A DNA stretch of 64,000 nt from positions 26,498,501-26,562,500 of the forward strand of contig CM027377.1 in assembly GCA_015680905.1 (NCBI GenBank), given 5' to 3'. The notes under the pieces are model-generated. The model made no database searches. It had not been told where the DNA came from and worked only from the letters and a program-made list of their open reading frames with translations. Shown here in pieces: positions 9,372-21,925 of this stretch. The first letter of the stretch is position 1; each line of letters opens with the position of its first letter. A program made the translations under genes and the position numbers. The DNA comes from Coptis chinensis. Its lineage: Eukaryota; Streptophyta; Magnoliopsida; Ranunculales; Ranunculaceae.

Positions 9372-12300
9372 ATGACTTCACCTTCAACCCTTTCTCTCTC
9401 TTCTCATCCCAAGGTAAACAAATTTTCTTCACTCTCTTTTTTTCAACAATTCTATCTCTGGGCTCGTTTTAAATATGCTTATAAGTCATTTTTATAGCTT
9501 AAATGCACAAAACAAAGTCAAAAACCCCACAATTATTAACCTTTTTTGCAGATTAGTTTTGTTTCTCATTCACAGAAGCATGGACTAAAAAACTCAATCT
9601 TTGGTTTGGGTTATGGTGGGCATTTTGTGTTGTTTCCAACTCCTAGTTTAAAAGGAAGATGTGTTCAGTTGAAAAGTTTGGTTCCTAGAGCTGCTGCTTC
9701 TAGTGTCAATGGGGGTTCTAGTCGAGGAATAGGGGGTCGAAAAGTGTATAGGCAATCTCAAGCTGAATCTTCAATACCCTTTGTTAAGGTTAAAGAGGTT
9801 GTGTCGTTCGTTGTACCTGCTGGAGTTTTCGTTGCGGTGACATTCGGTATGAGTTTGGGCATTTTAGCTTTAAATTTATGTTTTACATGGTTTTGGTTTA
9901 TGTACATTGATCTATTTACTTGTTTTTTGCTGTCAATCCATTTATTAGTATTAAGTATATGAAGCAATCACAGTGTTGAGAATGTAACTTATTGTTTGTT
10001 AGCTGAAACACTTTATATGTATGTCCAATGATTTTAGTATTTTACACCGTTTCCACATTGCCTACACTCTCCGCCCAAGGTCGGTCCATAGTTGTCACTG
10101 ATAACAGTTGACCTTCTGTTCTTCAATTAGTAGAAACATTTTATGTTTTAGTTGCTTCTACTATTTAATGTAGAACGAAGTAGAGATTTAGAAGAAAGAG
10201 ATACGGAAATCTCGATTAGAAGAGAAGTGAAGAAGAAAGATAAGAGATTTAGATGAACAAGAACAATAAGTAAGAAGAAGATGAAGATTTAGAGTAGAAA
10301 GATAGACAATAACAAAGATAACTCAATTGAGAAATTCTTGAATAATAATCAAATCATAATAATCATAATGGGTTCGTTCACAAAATACTAGAGAAGCCAT
10401 ATTTATAGATATGGTTTCTTGGACTCTAAACAATACAAAATAGAAACTAATACTAATTCTAATTTGACACAAATTAAGAAATAACTTAACTACTAATAAT
10501 AGTATTCTAGAATCATCTAGAACATAGGTATTCTATCCTACATCACTATTAGTGATTTTTCAATAGTAGAAGCAATAGACATATCTTTCTATTTATGGTT
10601 TCTATCTAACTGGCTAACTTAGTGCCTTCATAAGGATATAATCGCTTTGGACTTTAGCTCCCCTCGTCTAGGGTGTATGCTGACCCAAATAATAAACCAA
10701 TGGGCCTAGAGCATGATCAAACTGTGGGTTGCCCCTGGAGACGTGTGGCTAAATTCCTAGGAGTTATGGAGATTGCATTCACCTGGGTGAGCGCCACTAT
10801 CTTTTAATTGCTCTTTTTATTAACGCAGTTTTTGTTTACCAATAACCAGTATTGAGGAAACGAGGCAATGCCACTGCTATGTATGTTGGATTATGAGTTT
10901 TGAGAGGTTTGTTCAAAGTTGTCGTCCTATTGTTATGTAAGTGACCAAGTGGATGGAGACAATACCAAATCACCAAATGAGCGTAACACCCTACATTGTG
11001 TAAGTTTGATATATCCAAATAAATAGGTAGAGTTCAACCTCACTTAGATTATGCTAATAGTTGGTCTGTGCATTATCTTGGACAGCAACGCCTAGGAATG
11101 CAATGACATTCATGGAATCATGGTTGATTGGCCCAGGTCAAGGATGTGAACAATGTGGCCGGGTGCTCCATCATTCAATGGGGTGTGCAGTTATTTTTGG
11201 GGGAAGAGGCTTTAAATTTACCTACTTTGTGGCATTTGTGCATCATCTTTCTTTCTACCATGATTTTAAATACTGAGAAGTGAGAACTAAAAAGAGGAAA
11301 TTATGAGCTCAGAAGGAATAGAATAGGACTTGGAATTGTTTGAGAGACTAGCATTTGGTGTCAGAATGAGTAGCTGCTTAGACCAGATTGAGTCAATAAG
11401 TACCTAAATGGATGGTGATAGGATCAATAGGGATAACCTGAACTCCTGGAGAAAGAGCTTGGAAAAGTATCAAATTAGAAGAAATTCCAAGGAGAAAGAT
11501 TAGAGTTTAATGGATTAAGAAAGATGATCAAAAGTTGGATTTAAATGAACCAAGTGGTTGACGCTAGAAGAGAGTCGACTCTTTAAACAAGATTTGTACC
11601 ATGGAGAATAGTACCAGGATGGGCGACCCCTTGAGAAGTCCTTGTATTGCACCCTTTTATATTATAAGGGTCCATAATAAAAGGTGTGATAAAGCTGTAG
11701 ATCCTAATGCCTTATAAGTGGGAATTCTTGAAGCGTTAAGAACTTAAGATAGGATCATTGTGAGTTCATAGAGCCATTGCAAATGATGTATTGGAGTCTT
11801 GGTTCCCAAGAAATCCTAGATTATAAATTAATGCCTTGTTGTATAGGAAAATCATATGTTTAGTTTGGGAGCTCAAGTGGAAAATTTTGGATTTTACGAC
11901 TCTTCCCAATTTTCCCTAGTTTGTACATGGTTTATAGGTTTGCTGGTGCTCATCTCGATCTTTTGCCTCCGCTGGTTGAGTTTTCATCGAAGCAGTTGCA
12001 TTGAGAAACCTCTTCGTACTTGTTTATTTTTTATTAACACCTTTGGTTACTATTCTGAATGATATGGTGGTCGATTTTATGAATATGGATTTATTGCTAT
12101 TTATATGTATGCTTCTTTTGACCAAGTGTTCTGATGATTGTCTCATTTCTCATTTTTTAACCTGTAAGTACGTTTGAGTGAGGTTGTAGTATGCAAATTG
12201 CTGCTATGTGCAAATTAGTCTTTGATAATGGCCATATAATTTATTTTATCTTTGAGATTATGGAATAATTATGTTTTCACCAAAGGGTACAGCTTCATGT

Positions 12301-13184
12301 TTCATTTGGAGCATCCCTATTTTGAAGAAGCTGTTGCTTTATTGAATTTACCAAAGACCAATTGTTCTCATGATTATCTCATTTCTCAAGTGCATTCAAT
12401 TTCTCAAAAAAATAGTTTTCTTACTAAAGGCAAAATAACATAGCATATTATACTAATTTGTGTTTTCAGCTGGCAGTGTTGTGGAAGCTGGTTGAGAAAG
12501 TACTTGTGCCAAAATCTGGGAAGCCTGTATCTACAGGGGAGAATAAATTTTCTTTACCAGGAATCAAATGGTCATTTGCACCGGGTACAAACTTGTCTTC
12601 AGGTCTAAGTTTCACAGATGAAAAAGATCGTAGAGAGAAGAAACAAAAGCTCAGTGACTTTGCAAAGGAGCTTCGGGCATTCAGTGATGTTAACATGTCA
12701 GGTATGTTAAGTGCAAAAGTAAGGTCTGCAGGTGTATGAAAATTGGATGTGCTTTATGCTTTCATTTTGATTGAGGATAAAAATGTAATAATAATGACAA
12801 TGCACGATAGGCTGTTGGGGGGGGAGAGGAATATGTCTAACTGGCGTTTGACTTGGGGTGGGTGCTCTTTTTGTTGCATGGTTTAGAACCCAGGTGAATG
12901 AGGTTGTCATTGAGGTTTGAACAATTTGGTAGTTGATTAGAGGTGATGGCATTGAAGCTTTACACTCTTCTTTGTAATGTTAAAACCCGTAACTGGAGAT
13001 ACTCGTACTAATTAGAGTTGCATTATCCGCTGAAAAGTGAAATGCTGTTATGGTGCTCAAGTTTCTAGCAGATAGGCAGATGGCTTGATTCCAATGATAA
13101 GATAGTGCATACACACTAACCACATAGTTAAAGTACACAAACATTTAACACATACCAAATTTTATTTGACTTATCTTTAATTTT

Positions 13185-13216
<32 letters not shown>

Positions 13217-16200
13217 TATTGATTTTGTTTTATTATGGGAAGGGATAAGTTGAGTTGGGTAGACCCTACAAGGAGGGTCAAATATCTTAGTATTAATTTC
13301 TATGATAGATAGCTCCTTTTGGAGTATGGACCAGTTTTATTGAATTCATGTACAATTATACTCTCTGCTCACCAAAGACATGCTTTTGATAGGTCTAAAA
13401 TTTGGGGATGATGGACTGTTCTTTCTCGCTGAGAGCTTAGGCTACAACCAGGTTACTGCTTCTATGTGCTCAAAGAATCTACTCATCTGATTCTCTTCTT
13501 GATAGTTTCCCCGTTTTCTGATTGCTATGTCAGAGGTTTGTCAATGTTCTTTTTCTAATTTTTTTTTTTTTTTTTTTTTTTGAATTGCTTCAGATTGCAG
13601 AAGAAGTGGATTTTTCTGCTAATGATATAACTGCAGCTGGATTAAAAGCCTTTGATGGTGTTCTTCAATCAAATATTGTATTGAAGACTCTCAATCTTTC
13701 TGGGAATCGCATTGGAGATGAAGGAGCTAAGGTCAGATGAAGGCCGTATATTAAGAGTAAATATTGTGCTTGGAACAAATGCAAAGAACCATGTCAACAG
13801 CTTTTCATACGTTACCCTCCTCCATCTGTGTAGGGAGTGCCAATGCAATGACAATAATACTAATGTTGGAAGGCTTAGACCAAGAGTAATGGGCCAATAT
13901 AGTCAAAAAGGCAGCATTGCTTCCACATGGTCGGTGGGGTTGAGGAGTATTTGGTTGTTTTAGTATGTCATTATCAATTGAATTTATATAATAAATCTTT
14001 CTGGTCTTGATTCTATAACCTCCTTCGGTTCCCACCTTTGAGCACCATAAAAGACCTTGGCTGTAATCTTAATTTTGTTTGCTGAACTCTTTGTGATCTT
14101 CCTTCTTCTGTACCTCGGATGTCTTAATGTGTCTCATATAATTCTGTATTTTTTGTAATTGAATATTCTCTCCTTCCTGTTTGCAGTGTCTATGTGAGAT
14201 CTTGGCCGGCAATGGAAGTATCCAAAAGCTCCAGTTGAATAGTACTGATGTGGGAGATGAGGTCAGTTCAATAAACCATAAAACTAGTAATCGTGGAAGC
14301 ATTTGGAGTGATGCTCCTCGGTCTTTTAGTTGAGATGTAACTTTTGTACTGCCCCTTTTCCACCCAGGGTGCAAAGGCCATTGCGGAGTTGCTTAAAAAG
14401 AATTCAAGCTTGCGTTTTCTTGAACTGGACAACAATATGATTGAATATTCTGTATGGCGTTCATATTCCCCAGATAACTCATATTCTAAGGCATTAGCTT
14501 AAGTTCTGATGCACCTGAAACCTGTGATAGTGTGATCCAATATTTTGTTTCTGATTTTTGTCAGGGATTCACAAGTCTTGCTGATGCACTTTTGGAGAAT
14601 AACACAATTCAATCAATACATCTTAAGTGAGTAAATACTCCTCTAACGATTCATTGTATTAAGACCCTGATTCGCCGTAAGAATCTGTCATCTATTCAGT
14701 ATCGACTGTTGTTGACATTATACTCATTTGGTAATTTGTTTTCTATCAACTGTTGTTGACTCAAAATCGCAAAGTTTGATGAAGAAAAAGTGTAAGATGG
14801 GGTGTTTTAATTTAACACTGTTATTAATTTGTATCAGAACCAAAGTACGTTGTATGCCTATTTGGTGATAGAGGAGTTATCTGAAGCTTTTAAGTAGGAC
14901 TTAGAAGTTTGTATAAATTTATGATTGAGTAGATCATATGTTATCAATTAAGGAAGAAATATGTTTATTAAATTGAACGGAGGAAAATATTGTTTGGTTG
15001 ATTTGAAATATACGCGTGTGCTCTTGGTGTCCACTCTGCTTCTTTAACTACTTATGTTGTTTTTTTGCGCAGTGGCAATTACGGGGGTGCTCTTGGTGCA
15101 GCTGCTCTTGCTAAAGGAAGTGAAAGAAACAAGTCCTTGAGGGTATGATTTGCTATTGATTTCAACTCTTTTGATTCTTCTAGTCAGCATTAATTTCAAC
15201 TGTTGATTGGCAGTTGTTTAGAATCTTGACAAATGTATTGAGAACTTTTCCAAATCATTTTATTTTGGTACTGTAATGATATAAAAGCTGATTGTAGAAC
15301 TAACAGTGTAAAAATTTCAAGAACCATGGCATCTTGCAACATCTCATGGTATTTTTCATGGTTGCGGTTGCTTATCACTACTGTAACTGTGTGCAGTGCA
15401 ATATAAATGTAATTGACATGTGTTAGCTTCTTGTTTCTTTGAGGCAAAGTCTCCTATATTAGAATTGTGTGTGTGTATGTTTCTATTTTTTTTAGATGCT
15501 GGGGTTAGACAACACTTTAGATTAGAGAACTGTATGTTGGTTACACTGAATAACTTGTTACACTAGAATGACTAGATATGTTATCAAGTTTGAGGAGCTC
15601 CAATAAAAAAGATATGGCGCTAGACTAGACATTCTACAGGAATCAATAAGTGATGTAGATACTTCAGTGAACGAGAGCTTTGTTTCTTCCTTGTGATTCT
15701 AGGACTGATTATGAAATATTAACAGTTAGTGCCAAATGTGGCAAAATATATGGTCGACCTTCTTGTTTTTTCATGGAACGTCAAATCATTTGTACTATTT
15801 CCTGAGTCTATGTCATGATGTACATTTGAACTTTATACGTAACCATAAATATGATGTAAAGAATAACACATAACAGCAATAGAAGTATATGGTGCTGAAA
15901 CAATAACTAGTTGTGAGTCCAAGACCTTTTTCTTGGGGAGGTTTAATAGTAAATGGACAAGCATTTGTTTTTGCACAACTTTGTGAGGCACGGTTCAGGA
16001 TGGAAATCTAAATGGGTTCATTTGGACTATTCAGGATCACCAAATGAATAATTGTGGGTTGAAATTTGACTCGCTCAGGACGTCAGTTCATTGGATTAGA
16101 TTCCCAGATTATTATCTACTTGTTATTGCAGAGAATATGAGTCTAGAAGGTTTCCTGAGTTGTTCTTAAGTCTTTGAGTACGGTTTGATATGTTGGTTTA

Positions 16201-18734
16201 GATCTTGGTGAAACATATTCTTGCTTTTAACTCATGATTATGGAATTTCTCCAGACAATTTACATGTAATTGGTACTTATTAGTAGTAGATATTTGCTGT
16301 GTGTGTGTGAATCCAACATAATCGGTCAAAGTCGACACATACATAATCTAGATAACATATTTATACTTCATGAGCTGTCGTATGCTAGTTCAGCATGTGG
16401 TGGATCAAAAGCAGATATGTTGCTTATATCACTGTGAATGTGGGATGTGCTTATTCTTTTCATGGTCAAAGGATTCATTGAATTTTTCTTCAGGAACTTC
16501 ATTTGCATGGAAACTCTATTGGTAATGAAGGGGTCAGGGCTTTGATGTCAGGTTTATCTGCACATAAAGGTTGGCTCTGTCATATTCTGACAATTCTTTG
16601 GTTTTTCTGGTTCATGTTCACCTTCTTTCTAATAACTTCTTTAGTGCGCGTGACATGAATAGTTGTTGTGTAGGTAAATTCACACTTCTTGACCTCGGCA
16701 ACAATGAAATTGGCCCCAAAGGTGCCTTCCATATTGCTGAGTTTATCAAGAAAACAAAAGGCTTGCTATGGTTGAATCTTTACATGAATGACATTGGTGA
16801 CGAGGTATAAGTAGTGATTATTGCTTCTCTTCTTTGCACTAATTTAACCTATATTTTTTTTGTTCTTTAGAAATTAATATACATTATACACAGAAGAAAA
16901 ATATACTTTGGGTTGTAAAAGGAGAGACATTGTCCACTATAAGGACAAATGTCTTGCGGTGTTCATGGCTAGCACTAGGGGTGTGCATAAAACCGGCCGA
17001 ACCAACAAAATTGACCGAACCGAACCGAATCGGTTGGTTTCAGGTTGGTTATACTTATTAGTCGGTTCGGTTAAGTGTATGTGAAAACCGATAGGGTCTG
17101 TTCAGTCACCGGTTAAGTTCCAAACCTGACCCGCCATATATAATATATATTAAAATATACATATTTAATTGATTTAATTTAAAAATATATGAAAACCAGT
17201 CGGTTTGGGTCGGTTAATATCAGTTAAATTGTAACCCAGTTGGTTCGGTTCGGATATCGGTTTTGCTGGAAATTAGTTCGGTTTGGTTCGGTTCTATAAA
17301 AGTATAAACCGATAGGGTCGGTTCAGTCGTCGGTTTAGTCTCAAACCCAACCCGTGCACACCCCTAGCTAGCACAACAAATGCAACCCACTCACCCGAAC
17401 ACTAGACAGCAATATTAAAATAAAATTTTCCACGTGATAGAACAATATGGATGACATTGTCCTCATGTTCCTTGGTTTCACGAATTTCATCTTCATATGG
17501 AAAGTAATCGGACTCAATACCGTACCAATTGGAGGTTGTCCCTAGCTATATCGTCTCCAGTGGAATTAATGAGTTGGTTGCTTAATGTTTTGTTCATTTT
17601 ATGACATTTTACACCCAAAAATGTATCAGGGGGCTGAAAGAATAGCAGAATCTTTAAAAGAAAATCGCACAATTACAACTATTGACTTGGTGAGTTATAA
17701 TCCTCTTAAGCATCTCCAGAAATTTACATTTTAACCGGGGAGGTTTCATACAAACCATTTCACTTGAGATTTTTGTGGGATTTGATTCAGGGTGGAAATA
17801 ACATTCATGCTAAGGGAGTCACTGCCATATCCCAAGTTTTAAAAGACAATGCCGTTATCAAATCAGTAAGTAATATAGATTTATTTATTTTTAGATGATT
17901 AAAGCGTGATGTCTCTCTTAGAACCAGTTTTATTTTGCAGTTGGAACTTGGATACAACCCCATTGGACCTGATGGAGCAAAGGCTATAGCTGAAGTTCTT
18001 AAATTTCATGGGAAGATAGAAATCCTTAAGCTGGGTTGGTGTCAGGTAATACATACGTGGCATTAATTTTATTTGAGTCCAGGTTAACATAGTATCTGAC
18101 AGTGAATGTTGACAACTTGGCATGTTGCAGATTGGACCAAAAGGTGCTGAGTACATTGCAGATACTTTAAAATATAACACAACCATAACAACGCTGGATC
18201 TGCGGGCAAATGGACTCAGAGATGAGGTTTGTTCCTGTAAATTCATGGCATGTTTTATATATGGGTGTCTAGTTTCCCTTTCTCATGGTTCTTGGATTTG
18301 TTAATTTATAGGGTGCAGCCTCTTTGGCCCACAGCTTGAAGGTGGTTAATGAAGCCCTAACATCACTTGACTTGGGATTCAATGAAATCAGGGTTTGTAC
18401 TTTGTACAGTTTGCCTACTGTAATAGTGAGTTCATGTTAAGTAAATTACTTGCGGAATTTTATTTTATTTTCATTCTTACAGGACAAGGGAGCATTTGCT
18501 ATTGCTCAAGCACTCAAGGCAAATGAAGATATTACACTCACATCCCTGAACCTTGCCAGCAACTTCCTTACAAAATATGGGCAGGTAAAAAAAGCACATT
18601 CTTGTTACTGGCTTAATTGAGCTTTTCAGCATCTGGCTGTAGCTAATAATCCAAGAACCACGCAGGTTGCTCTAACAGATGCAAGAGATCATGTATACGA
18701 AATGAATGAAAAGGAGGTTAATGTTTTTTTCTAG
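9372..18734 (+). CDS. EMB2004: Plastid RNI-type leucine-rich-repeat protein (EMB2004-like)
   Basis: Eighteen exons: 9372-9413, 9552-9846, 12477-12701, 13393-13451, 13594-13731, 14187-14261, 14368-14451, 14565-14626, 15073-15142, 16494-16569, 16674-16804, 17630-17689, 17791-17865, 17941-18045, 18131-18226, 18312-18392, 18483-18584, 18666-18734. All junctions are GT-AG with matching phase, giving 614 residues. The Ser-rich N-terminus looks like a plastid transit peptide. A hydrophobic segment (VVSFVVPAGVFVAVTF, about residues 95-112) precedes VLWKLVEKVL. About residues 200-590 are ribonuclease-inhibitor-type repeats of ~28 residues (LxxLxLxxNxIGDEGAKAL), often one repeat per exon. The layout matches Arabidopsis EMB2004 (AT1G10510), which is needed for embryo development; that role is from the family. 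Such repeats normally bind proteins; the partner is unknown. Confidence 0.9.
10152..10575 (-). mobile_element. Solo-LTR-like repeat in intron 2 of EMB2004
   Basis: Read on the - strand, 10542-10169 begins TGTAGGATAG and ends TTCGTTCTACA, has a TATA-like TATAAATATGG and a CT-rich end, as in a 374-bp LTR. No second LTR or internal region is present. A clean target duplication was not found. Instead, the flanks form a 14-bp inverted repeat (TTGCTTCTACTATT at 10152-10165 and its complement at 10562-10575). So it is either a solo LTR with changed flanks or a terminal-inverted-repeat element. Confidence 0.45.
13184..13218. repeat. (TTTC)n microsatellite in intron 3 of EMB2004
   Basis: About eight TTTC units. 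A separate T run of about 25 bases lies at 13557-13581 just before the exon 5 acceptor. Confidence 0.9.
16976..17366. mobile_element. hAT-type MITE in intron 11 of EMB2004
   Basis: 391 bp, terminal inverted repeats TAGGGGTGTGCA and TGCACACCCCTA, flanked by a perfect 8-bp duplication GCTAGCAC (16968-16975 and 17367-17374). An 8-bp duplication with TAGGG ends is diagnostic of the hAT superfamily. The interior is full of CGGTTCGGTT-type subrepeats that pair between the two halves. No coding capacity. Confidence 0.92.
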
Positions 18735-19801
18735 ATGCCTTTATAAAAGAGATCCATCTTTTGTGCAAATACCTTAATGAGTTCAAGCATGTCTGAGGCT
18801 TGGTTCATTTTTCTTCCGGCTATAATGTGGTAAGAATTCTCTTGTTTCCACTTTTTGAGTTGGAATAGAGTTATTTATACATATAGTCTTAGTAGTAGTG
18901 ACTGTAAATTTTGATCGAGAAATTATAGCTTAGATTCATTCTTGAGATTATACCATGTAAACTTTTGTCTGTCGGAAAGAATATGGAAATTAGACAGAAC
19001 AATTGTTTAACTTGTTAAACCTTAATTTGAGATAGTAACTTTATTAGCTGATAGATTGCAAAGTTGAAGTTTGTTTCTTCTTTTCAATTGACAGATCTCG
19101 GAGGTCATTGATATTCTAACATGATAACCAAATTCTAGGATGCCTGGAAACTTTATTTTACCAGGACTGGAACATTCATGACTGCCTTTAGATTGTCGTT
19201 TGGTTCCTTTTACTTGGAAAGAGAACTAAGCATTCTTTTCTGTCGTTGCACAAAGCACCCTTTGGTGGCTCGCTGACCAAATGGTAGTTTAAACAAACTT
19301 TTAATATGCACCATCCTCCAGTGACAGCTTTACCTAAATATTATTGTCGTTTTTTGTTAAATTTGGAGCTTCCAACTCGAAATCCAATTGGCTACAAGTG
19401 GAGCGCCCCCAATATCTTATATCTCAACAATGATCTCCATTATGCCTTCAGCCCTTCACCAGTCAGTGACATATGTTGTTTAGCATCCTGGCTTCTTACT
19501 GAGCTGCCATCCACATTGTGGTTGACACTTTTGTCCACCACTAATCACCATTGTTTCTGAACTTCTGGCCCAGTTGAAGATTTTCTCTTCCTCAAGACAT
19601 TCCTGTGTTATGCATGTCTTTGTTCATGTAGCCTAGTGCATGCTGATCAGCCGATGCCAGTTCATTTTCTAGTTGGTATGCTTTTGAGCTACTGCAGTAT
19701 TTTGTGTGGTTCTGTGTTTATTAGTTAAGCCATCATCTATCTGTCTAAATCTGTGTATGAACAAGCAAGTGAATTGATAAATCATGAGGTGACTCTAAAC
19801 C
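18735..19801. other. 3' region of EMB2004 and intergenic DNA
   Basis: The first few hundred bases are probably 3' untranslated sequence. The 84-codon frame at 19306-19560 (+) has no recognisable domain and is not called as a gene. Confidence 0.45.
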
Positions 19802-20009
19802 TTGGACGGAATGTTTGATTCCGTCTGAATGTAAAAATCGAAAAAATGGCATCTGGAAAAAAAAAAAAAAAAATCGAAAAAACATGCAGGACGGAATGAA
19901 AAAAAATTGGGTGGACGAAAAAACACACGAATGATTCCATCTTGTGTGTTTTTTTATTTTTTATTTTTTCAGTTTTTTTTTCCGGACGGAATGTTTCATT
20001 CCGTCCGAA
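19802..20009. mobile_element. Small foldback (MITE-like) element
   Basis: Ends are near-complementary: TTGGACGGAATGTTTGATTCCGTC on the left and GGACGGAATGTTTCATTCCGTCC on the right. Each end is itself a hairpin. About 208 bp, AT-rich centre. No target duplication could be identified. Confidence 0.5.
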
Positions 20010-20635
20010 GCTCACAACTCAATGAAATTCTCAGTAGCAAGTGCTATCCTCGTTGTGACTTAGTTACAAGTCACTGACTTTGTCACCCTTGCATTGGGTA
20101 TGAGTTTTTTGGTATTCAAAGGTGAAAACTCTCAATTTCTCCTCATAGTGACTTGCATTGGGAATGCTCTAAGTTGATGTTTTTAAAATATCGTGACACT
20201 CTATCTTTTTTTTTTGTTCCAACTTAACACCTCCTCGAGCTATCTTCTCTCTTACACTAGTCAAAGTTAATTCATTTTCTCTCCACGAAGTAATTAGCAA
20301 TGAAATCTTCTGGGAAAAGGCATTGATATTTTGTTTTTAGGATAATGAGAGAAAAAAGTCAAAGAACTAATTAGAAAGAAAGTTGAGAGGTGAGAGGTGA
20401 CAGTGATTGATGAAGATGGAAAATTTGACACAAATTAGAGTTGTGTTTGTCATTTTCTTTAAATCTGATTTGAAATTCTAATATTGAAATATTTAATGCA
20501 CTTCCCCCTTTTTAATTCGGATGAATTATCTCACCTAAATACTCAATCAATTAAAACTTTCTTTTATTAATTTTTTATATAAAATATCATTAACAATTTC
20601 CTTTTATTGTTCTAATTTTCTTTTAAGGGTCAATT
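20010..20635. other. Intergenic, no gene seen
   Basis: AT-rich sequence with no recognised gene or repeat boundary. Confidence 0.45.
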
Positions 20636-20772
20636 TCCATTTAAATCTTAGTTGGTAAAACCTTTGGGTGATGATACTATAGGTCTAGAGTTTGAATCCT
20701 GCCAGCATTAAAGAGCTATTGATCTCATTTAAAATAGGTTTGCCAATAAAAAAAAAATCCATTTAAATCTTA
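20636..20772 (+). mobile_element. tRNA-derived SINE with target duplication
   Basis: A 107-bp body (20651-20757) lies between perfect 15-bp direct repeats TCCATTTAAATCTTA (20636-20650, 20758-20772). The body has an A-box-like CTTAGTTGGTAAA at its start and a B-box-like AGTTTGAATCC (about 20688-20699), then ends in an A-rich tail. This is the form of a tRNA-type SINE inserted by target-primed reverse transcription. Confidence 0.8.
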
Positions 20773-20934
20773 TTAACTTTATACCAATCAAAAACATTCT
20801 TAATTGATACTCTTTGGTTAACAAATTTTTCATTTCCTTTTACAATAAATATCAAAATTTACCACGAAATCCTTGATATATGTGGATATATCGCAATATA
20901 TTCACGATATTCGTATATGCTCTAATGTAAAATA

Positions 20935-21925
20935 CAGGGAGTGACTCTCAAGGATAAAAATGTCGAAAAAGTAACTCTCAAGGACCGGGTAGATGAAAGT
21001 TCAAGTATACCCTTGACGCGAAATAAAAAACGGATCGGGTAGATGAAATGTCAAGTGTACTTTTGACGCGAAATAATTAATGGCCCGACCCAGACGAAAC
21101 GACCTGGTGTATTTAGTATGAACATTGAATGTTCATAGTCTTTGGGTATGAACATTGATTGGGTATGAACATTCAATGTTCACAGTCCTTGGGTATGAAT
21201 ATTGATTGGGTATGAACATTCGATGTTCATAGTCCTTGGATTGGGTATGAACATTCAATGTTCACAGTCCTTGGGTATGAATATTGATTGGCTATGAACA
21301 TTCAATGTTCACAGTCCTTAGGTATGAATATTGATTGGGTATAAACATTCAATGTTCATAGTCTTCTAGGTATGAACATTCGATGTTTATAGTCCCTTGG
21401 ATATGAACATTCAATATTCATAGTGAACATTCAATGTTCATAGTCTTTGGGTATGAACATTCAATGTTCATAATCTTTTTTTCGATGTTCATAGTCTTTG
21501 GTCTTTTGGGTATGAACATTGAATGTTCATATGAACATTGAATGTTCACTATGAACATTCAATGTTGTACGAACATTCAATGTTCATAGTCCTTTAGGTC
21601 AATGTGCATACATCAATATATTGTATAAGGTACATTCACCTATTTGGATATGAACAATCATTGTTCATACACCAGCAGAAAGTATGAACACTCATTGTTC
21701 ATAGTAAAATGACAGAAAAGGTAAAATTGAAAAATATTCATTTTAAATCTGAGTCATTTGTCCTTGAGGGTTATTTTCACGAAAAAGGTATAACTGACAT
21801 TTAAAAAAAGTAAAATGGCCGGAACAACTTATTTTGTCCTTGAGGGTTACTAAATTTGAAATCGTGGGTTCGTGAGTTACTAATTGTTAGAATTTGTCCT
21901 GAGTTACTCACCAAAAACCGTGTCC
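20935..21925. mobile_element. Palindrome-rich foldback element, copy B
   Basis: About 1 kb, intact, in the opposite orientation to copy A. Left end AGTGACTCTCAAGGATAAAA, right end TTTGTCCTGAGTTACTC: imperfect terminal inverted repeats, with further internal copies of CTCAAGGAC at both sides. The core (about 21115-21700) is a dense array of the 21-base palindrome TATGAACATTCAATGTTCATA and variants, spaced by GTCCTTGGG. No open frame. Superfamily unknown. Confidence 0.6.
21115..21700. repeat. Palindromic minisatellite core of copy B
   Basis: Fifteen or more copies of GAACATTCAATGTTC or GAACATTGAATGTTC, each a near-perfect inverted repeat. Transcripts from either strand could fold into serial hairpins. 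Confidence 0.85.

Noticed and set aside
20680..20700. Possible tRNA gene (B-box-like AGTTTGAATCC)
   Set aside because: No cloverleaf can be drawn, and the unit has an A-tail and a 15-bp target duplication; it is a SINE.
21115..21700. Regularly repeated palindromes resembling a CRISPR array
   Set aside because: Spacers are not unique, units vary and the genome is clearly a plant's; it is a palindromic minisatellite inside a repeat element.
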